Origin: Phycicoccus sp.
Lineage (GTDB): Bacteria > Actinomycetota > Actinomycetes > Actinomycetales > Dermatophilaceae
Assembly: GCA_017993715.1 (NCBI GenBank)
Contig: JAGOME010000019.1
Coordinates: 1-57,415 of the forward strand
Direction: 5' to 3'
DNA: 57,415 nt
Positions 43,381 through 51,363 of the stretch are shown here, one piece after another (the first letter of the stretch is position 1; each line of letters begins with the position of its first letter). A program made the position numbers and the translations under genes. The notes under the pieces are model-generated. The model was not told the DNA's origin. It saw nothing but the letters and a program-made list of their open reading frames with translations, and made no database searches.

Positions 43381-44406
43381 ATGCCGTTCGCGCCCTCATC
43401 GGTCGCGGCCCACCCCATGGCGTCATCCCCGGCCGCCCAGTCGCCCACCGCTATCGCCATGATCCGCCCCCACCAGTTCTCCCCCAACCCGGCGACGTTG
43501 CCGGACAACACCTTCCAGACCCGGCCGACAATGGACCCCACGCAGCTCGCCGCGCGCGCCTACGGCGAGGTCACGGCGATGGCTCAGCGCCTAGAGGGCG
43601 CAGGGATCGAGGTCCACCTCTTCGAGGACACCACGGGAGTCACGCCCGACTCGGTTTTCCCCAACAACTGGCTGAGCACACACGCGGGCGGCGACCTCGT
43701 CCTCTATCCGATGGCCGTGGCCAACCGCCGGCGTGAACGCCGGACCGACATCCTGGCCAGCCTGCGCCACCAGTTCCGCGTCAGCTCCATCGTCGACTAC
43801 TCGGTCCTCGAGGATGACGACTATTACCTTGAGGGCACCGGGGTGATGGTCTTGGATCGGGTCAATCGGTTCGCCTACGTCTGCCGCTCTCATCGGGTCA
43901 GCCCCCAAGCCCTGGCCGCCTTCTGCCGCGATTTCCGCTACCACCCGGTGCTCTTCGACGCCCTCGACCGCACAGGGCGCCCGATCTATCACACGAACGT
44001 GATGATGTCGGTCGGCGCTCACCTGGCCCTCGTCGGCTTCGACACGATGCCCGAGGCCGCCGATCGAGACGCGGTCCGGGGGCAGCTGCAGGACAGCGGC
44101 CACCATGTCGTCGCGCTCACCCTCGAGCAAATCGAGTCCTTCGCGGGCAACGCGTTCGAGGTGGTGGGGCCGGACGGCCCCCGCACGGTCATGTCGACGA
44201 CGGCACATGCCAGCCTGCGACCGGACCAGCGAGAGATGATCGATGCCATCGCGCCCATCATCGCCGTCGATGTGCCGACCATCGAGCTCGCTGGCGGCTC
44301 GGCACGTTGCATGATCGTGGGATTACACCTGGATGCCCGTACCTCGCCCACGCTCGCGCCGACCCCGTCCGTGATAGACCTGGGCGCCGACCCAAAGGAG
44401 TCCTGA
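43381..44406 (+). CDS. ctlX: Citrulline utilization hydrolase CtlX-like (amidinotransferase superfamily)
   Basis: A 341-residue member of the guanidino-modifying superfamily. Conserved marks are PDSVFPNNWLSTH for substrate carboxylate and guanidine contact, the His in PIYHTNVMMSVG, and the C-terminal nucleophile Cys in AGGSARCMIVG. It probably hydrolyses citrulline or a related ureido/amidino compound. The ATG at 43381 has AGGAG 7 bases upstream and leaves the usual TAIAMIRPHQFSPNPATLPDN region. It forms an operon with ddaH 2 bases downstream and faces the divergent Lrp gene. The start codon is embedded in a GAATGCCG word. Confidence 0.87.
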   Translation: MPFAPSSVAAHPMASSPAAQSPTAIAMIRPHQFSPNPATLPDNTFQTRPTMDPTQLAARAYGEVTAMAQRLEGAGIEVHLFEDTTGVTPDSVFPNNWLSTHAGGDLVLYPMAVANRRRERRTDILASLRHQFRVSSIVDYSVLEDDDYYLEGTGVMVLDRVNRFAYVCRSHRVSPQALAAFCRDFRYHPVLFDALDRTGRPIYHTNVMMSVGAHLALVGFDTMPEAADRDAVRGQLQDSGHHVVALTLEQIESFAGNAFEVVGPDGPRTVMSTTAHASLRPDQREMIDAIAPIIAVDVPTIELAGGSARCMIVGLHLDARTSPTLAPTPSVIDLGADPKES

Positions 44407-44408
44407 GC

Positions 44409-45182
44409 ATGGAATCGACCAAGGCACTGGTTCGCCGCCCGTCGTCACAGATGGCGCACGGCCTGGTGACCCACATCGAACGCAGTCCGATCGATGTCGA
44501 TCTCGCGCGTCGGCAGTGGCAGCAGTATGTCGAAGCGCTGGAGTCGGCGGGCTGGGAGACCGTCGAGGTCGCGCCTGCCGATGAGCTGCCCGACGCGGTG
44601 TTCGTCGAGGACACGGCCGTGGTCTACGGCGACCTGGCCGTCATCACCCGTCCGGGGGCCGACGAGCGCAAGCCGGAGGTGACCGCGACCGAGGAGCAAC
44701 TGCGCGCCCTGGGCTACCGGATCGCCCACATCACCGCACCGGGAACCCTGGATGGCGGGGACGTCCTGAAGTTCGGCGGGCAGGTGTGGGTCGGCGAAGG
44801 TGGCCGGACCAATACCGAGGGCATCCGCCAGTTGAGCGACGCCCTGGCCCCGCTCGGCGCGGAGGTCATCGGGGTGCCGTTGACCAAGGTGCTGCACCTC
44901 AAGACCGCCGTCACTGCGCTGCCGGACGGCACGATCATCGGCTACCCGCCCCTCGTGGACGACGTCGACTTCTGGGGCGACCGTTTCCTCGCGGTCCCCG
45001 AGGAGCCCGGAGCCCACGTCGTGATCCTCGGCCCCCGCACGGTCCTGATGTCGACCAGCGGGCCCGAGTCGATCGAGCTGATCAAGGCCCGCGGCTATGA
45101 CGTCATCGGTGTCGACATCTCCGAGTTCGAGAAGCTCGAGGGCTGTGTCACCTGTCTGTCGGTGCGCCTGCGGGGGATCTGA
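44409..45182 (+). CDS. ddaH: Dimethylargininase (DDAH)
   Basis: A 257-residue enzyme that hydrolyses N-omega-methylarginines to citrulline and methylamines. Superfamily residues are seen in LPDAVFVEDTAVVYGD, the catalytic His in VLHLKTAVTALPDG, and nucleophile Cys249 in EGCVTCLSVRLRG. The start has AGGAG about 10 bases ahead and lies 2 bases after the ctlX stop. Together the two genes would turn methylated arginine into citrulline and then degrade it. The gene ends before a strong hairpin. Confidence 0.9.
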   Translation: MESTKALVRRPSSQMAHGLVTHIERSPIDVDLARRQWQQYVEALESAGWETVEVAPADELPDAVFVEDTAVVYGDLAVITRPGADERKPEVTATEEQLRALGYRIAHITAPGTLDGGDVLKFGGQVWVGEGGRTNTEGIRQLSDALAPLGAEVIGVPLTKVLHLKTAVTALPDGTIIGYPPLVDDVDFWGDRFLAVPEEPGAHVVILGPRTVLMSTSGPESIELIKARGYDVIGVDISEFEKLEGCVTCLSVRLRGI

Positions 45183-45201
45183 CCGACTGGCGCGAGACCA
45201 C

Positions 45202-45236
45202 GAATGCCGGCGCCCCCACGCGGGGCGCCGGCATTC
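45202..45236. terminator. Hairpin built from inverted GAATGCCG pair (after ddaH)
   Basis: GAATGCCGGCGCCCC at 45202 pairs with GGGGCGCCGGCATTC ending at 45236 around a 5-base loop (CACGC). It is 20 bases past the ddaH stop and between convergent ddaH and tig. Its outer ends are the over-represented octamer, as in the clpP2-clpX hairpin. Confidence 0.75.
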
Positions 45237-45504
45237 TGGCGTCTTGGGGGTCAGCGCACGAGGTGCGTCAGGTCGGCGACGCCGGTGACGCTTGGCCCCA
45301 GATTTCGGACAATCTGCACACGGTCAGGGGTCATTGCGCCGGCTCGGAGGGGACAGGTTGGGGGTGAATGCCGCGCGCACCCCGGCCACATCGCGGCGGC
45401 CCTGGCCGCACCCGGGCGGTCGCCGACCGTCCCCCTGGTGGGAGCGCGAACGGGCCCGGCCCGCCGAAGCGGTACCGGGCCCGTCGATGCGCGCGTGGCG
45501 CGGC

Positions 45505-46878
45505 TCAGCGCGTGGCGTCGGCCTCAGCTGCGTCGGCCTCAGCTGCGTCGGCCGCAGCGTCAAGGAGTTCGGCGTCCTCGAGCTCGCCGTCCTCATCGTC
45601 GTCATCGTCGCTGCCGGGCACGAGGGAGTCCAGGTCGATGACCTCACCGTTGGTGTCCTTGACCACGGCGGTGTCGAGCACCTCGGCCAGCGCCTTGCGT
45701 CGGGCGACCTCGCCGACCATGGCCGGGATCTGGCCCTGGGAGTCGATGGCCTGGGCAAACTGGTTGGGATCCATGCCGTACTGCTGGGCACTCATCAGCA
45801 AGTACTCGATGAGCTCCTGCTGCTGGACCTGGACCTCAAACTTCTCGGCCAGCGCATCGAGGATGAACTGGGCCTTGAGCGCCCGGCGGGTGCTCTCGTC
45901 GACCTCGGCCCGGTGCTCATCGTCCTCGAGCCGACCCTCACCCTCGAGGTGGTTGTTGACCTCGGCCTCGACGATGCCGTCGGGGATCGGGACATCGAGG
46001 GTGTCCATGAGGTGCTCGAGGACCTTGTCGCGGGCCTGGACTCCCTGAGCGAACTTCTTCTCGCGCTCGACCTGGGTGACCACGTCGGCCCGCAGCTCCT
46101 CGAGCGTGTCGTGGGGCGAGGCCAGTTGGGCGAAGTCGTCGTCGAGCTCGGGCAGCTCACGGACCTTGACAGCAGCCACAGTCACGGTGCAGTTAGCGTC
46201 CTGACCCTCGTGCTCGCCACCGGCGAGCGGGGCGACGAAGTCTGCGCTGTCGCCGGCGGAGACGCCGAGGACGGCCTCATCGAGACCCGGCAGCATCGTG
46301 CCGCTGCCGACCTCGTACGTGATGCCGTCGACGCTGTCGATCTCCTCACCGGCGATGGTGGCCCTCAGGGCGATGGTGAGCACGTCGCCGGACCCCACCG
46401 GCCGGTCGACCTCGACCAGGGTCCCGAAGCGCTCCCGCAGTGACGTCAGCTGCTCCTCGACCTCCTCGTCGGTGACGGCGATGGCGTCGACCTCGACCTC
46501 GAGACCGGCGAGGTCAGGGAGCTCGACCTCGGGCCGCACGTCGGTCTCGACGGTGAACTCCAGGTCCTGCCCGTCGGCGAGCGGAACAGCCGTGATGTCG
46601 ACATCGGGGCTGCCGATGGCCTTGATCCCCTCCTGCTCCGAGGCCTGAGCCCAAAAGCGCGGCAGGGCCTCATTCACGGCCTCCTGCACGACGGCACCGC
46701 GGCCGACGCGCTGGTCGATGATCCGGCTCGGCACCTTGCCCTTGCGGAATCCGGGAACCTGAATCTGGCTCCCGATCGTCTTGTAGGCCTTGTCGAGGTC
46801 GCCCTTGAGCTCCTCGAACGGCACCTCGACGATGAGTTTGACCCGGGTCGGGCTGAGGGTCTCGACGGCACTCTTCAC
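45505..46878 (-). CDS. tig: Trigger factor
   Basis: A 457-residue ribosome-associated chaperone and prolyl isomerase. The N-terminal ribosome-binding domain has VPGFRKGKVPSRIIDQRVG (GFRxGxxP signature). A central FKBP-like PPIase domain and a helical C-terminal domain follow. The last about 40 residues are an acidic Asp/Glu/Ala tail, common in actinobacteria. I chose GTG 46878 because GGAG is 8 bases before it; a GTG three codons upstream lacks spacing. No supported gene lies between 45240 and 45504. Confidence 0.96.
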   Translation of the reverse strand: MKSAVETLSPTRVKLIVEVPFEELKGDLDKAYKTIGSQIQVPGFRKGKVPSRIIDQRVGRGAVVQEAVNEALPRFWAQASEQEGIKAIGSPDVDITAVPLADGQDLEFTVETDVRPEVELPDLAGLEVEVDAIAVTDEEVEEQLTSLRERFGTLVEVDRPVGSGDVLTIALRATIAGEEIDSVDGITYEVGSGTMLPGLDEAVLGVSAGDSADFVAPLAGGEHEGQDANCTVTVAAVKVRELPELDDDFAQLASPHDTLEELRADVVTQVEREKKFAQGVQARDKVLEHLMDTLDVPIPDGIVEAEVNNHLEGEGRLEDDEHRAEVDESTRRALKAQFILDALAEKFEVQVQQQELIEYLLMSAQQYGMDPNQFAQAIDSQGQIPAMVGEVARRKALAEVLDTAVVKDTNGEVIDLDSLVPGSDDDDDEDGELEDAELLDAAADAAEADAAEADATR

Positions 46879-47075
46879 TTCAGGCACTCCACACTTCGTG
46901 GTGGTCGGATCAGGTCAGGAGGCGTACGCCGCGCGCCCAGCAAGCCCACGGGCTCCCGGCGCCTCACGGCATACGAGGTCGTCCCGCACGCGGCGGGACG
47001 ACCACCCATGCTACCCGGGCGCCACCCCGCAGACGGAATCAGCCGGCCCGAGGCAGGGACCGATAGGTTCCCCAG

Positions 47076-47696
47076 ATGAATCCCGCACTCGACGCGCGCC
47101 TCCCCCGGCTCGTCGAGGCCCACCGATCACAGCATTCAGCAGTCAGGCAAGCCGCCGAGTCCGCGACCGTCCGCACGGACTGGTACCGCGGGCCGGCCGT
47201 GGATGTCGAACCTCTCGAAACGCTGCGGATGGGCGACCATCCGGGGGCTCCGCTGACGAAGGCCCCGAGGCGGACCCGCGACACGTACTGCTACTGGTTC
47301 GATGCCGCCGGGGACATTCGCGCCCGCCTGCACGGCTCGGACCTGCAGGGCCAGTTCTACGAAGAGTTCTTCACCTGGTTGCCCGACGGGATCGTTGAAA
47401 GCGTCCTGTACGGAAGTTCGCCAATGAAGGACCTCATCAACGTCAAGGTGCGGCGCTTTGCTGGCCCCCGGCTGTTGCGAAGCGATACCCAGGGAAAGTA
47501 CGGGGTGCGCCTGGAGCGGTTCGAGTACGACCCGATAGGGCGACTGACCAGGGTGCTGGTCCACGAGGAGGAAAGGGTCGGCCATGCCCGATCGCACGAG
47601 GTCGTCGTGGAGTACGACGGCCAGAGTGAGACGCCTCGAACGATCGACCGCATCTTTCCCAATGGCCGGGTGGCCACCATTTTCGGCGCGGTCTAG
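47076..47696 (+). CDS. Conserved-looking hypothetical protein
   Basis: A 206-residue cytoplasmic protein not recognised as a family. A charged N-terminal half is followed by beta-rich repeats of a kind (TYCYWFDAAGDIRARLHGSD; VRLERFEYDPIGRLTRVLVH; VVVEYDGQSETPRTIDRIF). The YD-like strand pattern (FEYDPIGRL) is faintly like RHS repeats but too short to call. There is no signal peptide. The gene stands between divergent tig and convergent ktrA. It uses typical codons for this genome and is probably real. Confidence 0.65.
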   Translation: MNPALDARLPRLVEAHRSQHSAVRQAAESATVRTDWYRGPAVDVEPLETLRMGDHPGAPLTKAPRRTRDTYCYWFDAAGDIRARLHGSDLQGQFYEEFFTWLPDGIVESVLYGSSPMKDLINVKVRRFAGPRLLRSDTQGKYGVRLERFEYDPIGRLTRVLVHEEERVGHARSHEVVVEYDGQSETPRTIDRIFPNGRVATIFGAV

Positions 47697-47743
47697 CGGG
47701 GCGCGGGCCAGCGAGGTCATCCGGCCCGTCTGACCGGACCGGG

Positions 47744-48412
47744 TCACTCCTGGTTGCTGAAGTACTCCACTCGGCGCCGATCCCCCGAGACGATGATGAG
47801 GTCGCCAGGGTTGACCACGGTGTCCGGAGTCGCGTATGTGAAGTCTGAGCCGGTCGACTTGATCCCGACGATGGTCACGCCGTACTTCGAGCGCACACCT
47901 GCGCGCGCCAGGGTCTTGCCGAGGATGCTGCGTGGCGGCACGGTCTTGACGATGGCGTAGCCGTCATCGAACTCGATGTAGTCGATCATCGAGCCACGCA
48001 CGAGGTGGGCGACCCGGCGGCCCATGTCGTGCTCGGGCCGCACCACGTGGGGCACGCCGATCTGGGTCAGGATCGCGGCCTGAGACTTCGAGACGGCCTT
48101 GGCCCAGATGTTGGTGACGCCGAGTTGACGGAGGACGAATGCCGTGAGCACGCTGACCTCGAGGTCGGTCCCGACGGCGATGACGGCCCGGTCGAACTCG
48201 TGCACCGAGAGCTGACGCATGGCCTCGGCATCGGTGGAGTCGGCTTGGACGACGTGGGTGATCCGACCGGACATGGCCTGGACGCGTTTGAGGTCAGTGT
48301 CGATGGCCAGCACCTCCACGCCGTCGCTCTCCAGCTCGAGGGCGAGGGCGCTGCCGAACCGGCCGAGTCCAATGACCACGACCCCTGAGGTGGGCTGCTG
48401 GTTCTTAGCCAA
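47744..48412 (-). CDS. ktrA: Potassium uptake regulatory subunit KtrA (TrkA-N, TrkA-C)
   Basis: A 222-residue cytoplasmic gating protein. The RCK/TrkA-N domain starts VVVIGLGRFGSALALELES and binds nucleotides. A C-terminal TrkA-C domain ends with NPGDLIIVSGDRRRVEYF. It controls the KtrB channel encoded just upstream. I prefer the TTG at 48412 (LAKNQQPTSGVVV), 10 bases after GAAGGAG and overlapping the ktrB stop by 8 bases, over an ATG 15 codons earlier inside ktrB. Confidence 0.92.
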   Translation of the reverse strand: MAKNQQPTSGVVVIGLGRFGSALALELESDGVEVLAIDTDLKRVQAMSGRITHVVQADSTDAEAMRQLSVHEFDRAVIAVGTDLEVSVLTAFVLRQLGVTNIWAKAVSKSQAAILTQIGVPHVVRPEHDMGRRVAHLVRGSMIDYIEFDDGYAIVKTVPPRSILGKTLARAGVRSKYGVTIVGIKSTGSDFTYATPDTVVNPGDLIIVSGDRRRVEYFSNQE

Positions 48413-49775
48413 TGAGGGGGGCTCCTTCTGGGAGGGTGAAGCGACGGTCGCGATCACGCAGGGCGAGCGCAGAGACCAGGGTGATCGGGCCGAGCCGCCC
48501 GAGGAACATCAGCCCCACGAGGACGAACTGGGCGGTGGGCGGCAGCCCGGCCGTGACGTTCATGGACAACCCGACGGTGGCAAAGGCGGAGGTCGACTCA
48601 AACAGGGCCTCGCGCAGCGGCAGCTCGGTCACCTCGGTGAGGACCATCGTGGCGCCGAGCACGGCCGCGACACCGAGCAGGGCCACCGTCGTGGCGGCCC
48701 GGATGGCTCGCGGATCGATCCGCCGGTCGAAGGCCACGACGTCCCGCTCGCCGCGCACTTCGGCGACGATGACGAAGAAGAGGACCACGAAGGTCGTCAC
48801 CTTGAGCCCGCCCGCGGTGCCGGCCGATCCCCCACCCACGAACATGAGCATGATCGTGCCGAGCAGGGTCTCGTCCGTCGCCTTGCCGTAATCCCAGGCG
48901 TTGAAGCCGGCCGTGCGCGGCTGGACAGCGTGGAAGAAGCTGTCGAGCAGTTTGGTGCCCGCCGAGGCGTCACCGATCGTCCCGGCGTTGGTCCATTCGC
49001 TGAATCCGATGAAGATCGTGCCGCCAACGAGCAGGATCGAGGTCATGAAGAGCGTGAGCTTGGTGTGCAGGCTCCACTTCTTGGGTCGCCGCCGCCGCAA
49101 CAGTTCCATGATGACCGGGAACCCCAGGCCGCCGATGATGATGGCGACGCTCACGGGCAACAGGATGATCGGGTCGTCGGCGAAGCCCATGAGGTTGTCG
49201 CTGTAAAGCGCGAAACCAGCGTTGTTGAACGAGGACACCGCGTGGAAGACGCCGTGGTAGATGGCGCGGGGCCACGGATAGTCGTAGCCAAAGGCGAACC
49301 GCAGCACCAGGATCAACGCGATCGTGGACTCGACGACAACGGTGATCTTGCCGACGCCGATGAGCACGCTGCGCACGTCACCCGGGCCCAGTGATTTGGT
49401 CTCGGCGGCCGCCGTCAACCGGGTGCGCAGGCCGAGCCGACGGGAGAGGAAGAGCGCGATCAGGGACGCGAGCGTCATGATCCCGAAGCCGCCGATCTGG
49501 ATCAGGCCGATGATGACCGCCTGACCGAACCCGGACCAGTAGGTGGGGGTGTCCACCGTGACCAGGCCGGTCACGCAGACCGCACTGGTCGAGGTGAACA
49601 ATGCCGTGACGAACGGGGCCGACCCCTCGCCGGCGCGCGCGACCGGCAGCATGAGGAGGATGGTGCCGATCAGGTCGGCAGCGGCGAATGCCGTCACGAC
49701 GACCTGAGCGGGATGCCGGAAACGGCCTCGACGACGCCGCTGCCCGTGGAACACGGGAGGAGTCTTGCAGAGCAC
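48405..49775 (-). CDS. ktrB: Potassium uptake protein KtrB (TrkH family)
   Basis: A 456-residue membrane channel subunit with four pore repeats: TSTSAVCVTGLVTVDT, HAVSSFNNAGFALYSDN, HAVQPRTAGFNAWDYG and ESTSAFATVGLSMNVTAG. Each carries the selectivity-filter Gly. The third-domain loop GGSAGTAGGLKVTTF is also typical. With KtrA it imports K+ (Na+-dependent in known systems). The start is uncertain: GTG at 49775 directly abuts GGGAGG, and a GTG 7 codons later is possible. It is the first gene of ktrB-ktrA. Confidence 0.94.
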   Translation of the reverse strand: MLCKTPPVFHGQRRRRGRFRHPAQVVVTAFAAADLIGTILLMLPVARAGEGSAPFVTALFTSTSAVCVTGLVTVDTPTYWSGFGQAVIIGLIQIGGFGIMTLASLIALFLSRRLGLRTRLTAAAETKSLGPGDVRSVLIGVGKITVVVESTIALILVLRFAFGYDYPWPRAIYHGVFHAVSSFNNAGFALYSDNLMGFADDPIILLPVSVAIIIGGLGFPVIMELLRRRRPKKWSLHTKLTLFMTSILLVGGTIFIGFSEWTNAGTIGDASAGTKLLDSFFHAVQPRTAGFNAWDYGKATDETLLGTIMLMFVGGGSAGTAGGLKVTTFVVLFFVIVAEVRGERDVVAFDRRIDPRAIRAATTVALLGVAAVLGATMVLTEVTELPLREALFESTSAFATVGLSMNVTAGLPPTAQFVLVGLMFLGRLGPITLVSALALRDRDRRFTLPEGAPLIG

Positions 49776-49915
49776 CTCCCGGGAAGCCCACCCTCCCCTC
49801 TGCCCGGCGTTGTGGCGGCCGGATCTGGCGGCGCCCGCCTCGGCTGGATGTGGGGTGAAACTGGAACCGCAGAGGTGAGAACCGCAGAGGTGCCTCCTTC
49901 ACCCACATCCGCGAA

Positions 49916-49956
49916 GAATCCGGCCCCCGACGACGTGCGTGTCGGGGGCCGGATTC
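49916..49956. terminator. Strong hairpin after tRNA-Gly
   Basis: A perfect 16-bp stem, GAATCCGGCCCCCGAC with GTCGGGGGCCGGATTC, around a 9-base loop. It is 6 bases from the 3' end of the minus-strand tRNA-Gly. The ends GAATCC/GGATTC resemble but do not match the GAATGCCG hairpins. Confidence 0.75.
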
Positions 49957-49962
49957 TGTTTG

Positions 49963-50033
49963 AGCGGGTGACGAGAATCGAACTCGCGTAGCCAGTTTGG
50001 AAGACTGGGGCTCTACCATTGAGCTACACCCGC
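49963..50033 (-). tRNA. tRNA-Gly (anticodon TCC)
   Basis: A cloverleaf of 71 bases. Acceptor arms GCGGGTG and CACCCGC with discriminator T; D-arm GCTCAATGGTAGAGC; anticodon stem CCAGT/ACTGG with loop CTTCCAA (TCC); T-loop TTCGATT. The CCA is not encoded. Confidence 0.93.
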
Positions 50034-50154
50034 GCACCTCGTCGGCATCACACCGCGAGGGCATCGGCTAGCCTAATGGCCGCTGTCGCGGGATCAGAAA
50101 TCCGCCACGCGTCCGGGCTTCCTGGGCGAGTGTCGGATGCCGTGCTCGCGGCAA

Positions 50155-50228
50155 CGGGGTATGGCGCAGGTTGGTAGCGCGTCCGCTTTGGGAGCGGAAG
50201 GCCGCCGGTTCAAATCCGGCTACCCCGA
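50155..50228 (+). tRNA. tRNA-Pro (anticodon TGG)
   Basis: A 74-base cloverleaf. Acceptor arms CGGGGTA and TACCCCG with discriminator A; D-arm GGCGCAGGTTGGTAGCGC; anticodon stem CCGCT/AGCGG with loop TTTGGGA (TGG); T-loop TTCAAAT. It has no encoded CCA. A terminator-like hairpin follows 8 bases later. Part of its 3' end is repeated downstream. Confidence 0.94.
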
Positions 50229-50230
50229 CG
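50215..50230 (+). repeat. tRNA-Pro 3' end, first copy of 16-bp direct repeat
   Basis: TCCGGCTACCCCGACG covers the end of the T-arm and acceptor stem of tRNA-Pro and two following bases. It recurs exactly at 50332-50347. This resembles an attachment-site duplication. Confidence 0.7.
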
Positions 50231-50235
50231 GCTAT

Positions 50236-50262
50236 GGCCCGATGCGCTCCGCGCGTCGGGCC
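50236..50262 (+). terminator. Hairpin after tRNA-Pro
   Basis: GGCCCGATGCGC pairs with GCGCGTCGGGCC (one wobble pair) around a 3-base loop, followed by TT. It is placed right after tRNA-Pro on the plus strand. Confidence 0.65.
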
Positions 50263-50331
50263 TTGCCGTTCGGGTAGCGGATGCTGGGAGCGCGCGGGGA
50301 CGCCGAGGCACGAGGCGGACCCAAGCGCGGC

Positions 50332-50347
50332 TCCGGCTACCCCGACG
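50332..50347 (+). repeat. Second copy of tRNA-Pro 3' end (att-like scar)
   Basis: An exact copy of 50215-50230, 117 bases downstream, with no tRNA around it. It is consistent with the right end of a lost or very short integrated element. No integrase is nearby. Confidence 0.55.
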
Positions 50348-50355
50348 TGCCTGTT

Positions 50356-50466
50356 GGGAACTTCACGCTCGCGCCGGATATACCCCCCGCGCGCGTGAAC
50401 AACCCGCGGACCTGCGGGGAACTTCACACCCGCGCCTGCAATAACACCCGCCGCAGTGAAGTTCCC
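50356..50466. repeat. GGGAACTTCAC repeats, two direct and one inverted
   Basis: GGGAACTTCAC occurs at 50356 and 50417, and as GTGAAGTTCCC at 50456. The last two can form a long hairpin. They lie in the 318-base gene-free gap between tRNA-Pro and trmB. Function is unknown. Confidence 0.6.
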
Positions 50467-50470
50467 GCGA

Positions 50471-50570
50471 GTGGGTCGGTCAGGCCGGCGGGCGCGGGTG
50501 GGTCGGTCAGGCCGGCGGGCGCGGGTGGGGAGGCCGGCGGGCGCGGTCAGGCCAGCGGGCGCGGGGTGGC
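50471..50570. repeat. 27-bp tandem repeat array
   Basis: A unit starting GTGGGTCGGTCAGGCCGGCG repeats at 50471 and 50498 with a 27-bp period, then continues as degraded shorter copies into the 3' end of trmB. It may have altered the trmB C-terminus. It has no spacers, so it is not a CRISPR. Confidence 0.65.
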
Positions 50571-51239
50571 GCGGAAGTCGTGGATGGTCCGACCGGCCCG
50601 CATCCCCTTGTCCTCAAACCCATCAGTGGGCCTCCAGGCGGGCCGCTCCCCCTCGACCACGTCCCAGCCGCCATGAACCGCCAGCTGCTCGCGGACATGG
50701 CCGGCGTAGATCGCGTGATCCGTCGCGATGAGCAGCGGGGCGCCCGGGGCCAGCCGCGAGGCGATGAGCGTCAGCGTGTGCTGTTGGATCAGCCGACGCT
50801 TGGCGTGCTTGTTCTTGGGCCATGGGTCGGGGAAAAACAGGTGCACCGCGGCCAGCGAGGCCGGGGCAATCCGCTCACGCAGCAATGGCAGCGCGTCGCC
50901 GCGCTCGACCCACACGTTGGTCAGCCCGGACTCTTGAGCACGAGCCAGCATCCGGACCACACCAGGGACGTGCACCTCGGCGGCGAGCAGGTCGACCTCG
51001 GGGTGGGCAGCGGCAAACGCCAACGCGGCCCCACCGTGACCCGACCCGATCTCGAGCACGACGGGTGCGACCCGGCCGAACGCGCGCTGGGGCACCAACT
51101 CCCCGTCCGGGATCTGGTGGTGCGGAAGCACCGTGTCGATCCGCTCTTGGGTCAGCGGCGAGGTGCGCCAACGCGGCGTGAAGGTGCGCACGCCCGGGCG
51201 AGGCTCGCGGTCGACGCGTTCACGAATGGACACGATCAC
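50547..51239 (-). CDS. trmB: tRNA (guanine-N7)-methyltransferase TrmB
   Basis: A 230-residue SAM enzyme that methylates G46 of tRNA. Motifs are VVLEIGSGHGGAALAFA for SAM binding, LFFPDPWPKNKHAKRRLIQ for tRNA and substrate contact, and the C-terminal FEDKGMRAGRTIHDF. GTG 51239 is proposed (AGG 4-7 bases upstream), with GTG 51233 almost as likely; the longer upstream start is not family-like. The last few codons lie in a degraded tandem repeat. Confidence 0.93.
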   Translation of the reverse strand: MIVSIRERVDREPRPGVRTFTPRWRTSPLTQERIDTVLPHHQIPDGELVPQRAFGRVAPVVLEIGSGHGGAALAFAAAHPEVDLLAAEVHVPGVVRMLARAQESGLTNVWVERGDALPLLRERIAPASLAAVHLFFPDPWPKNKHAKRRLIQQHTLTLIASRLAPGAPLLIATDHAIYAGHVREQLAVHGGWDVVEGERPAWRPTDGFEDKGMRAGRTIHDFRATPRPLA

Positions 51240-51363
51240 CCAGCCTAGGCGAGCCGGGGCTGCGGGCCGCACGGCCCACCACCAGACCAGACGGTCTCCA
51301 ACCGGGCGACCCTGTCACGGCACCTAACGCCGAACCCTCACTCGTGGCCGGCACCCCAGGCGC

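Noticed and set aside
45240-45325. A 26-codon minus-strand ORF after the ddaH terminator
   Set aside because: Too short, no ribosome site, no recognisable family.
50471-50570. Possible CRISPR array
   Set aside because: The repeats are directly adjacent with no unique spacers, degrade quickly and have no cas genes nearby.
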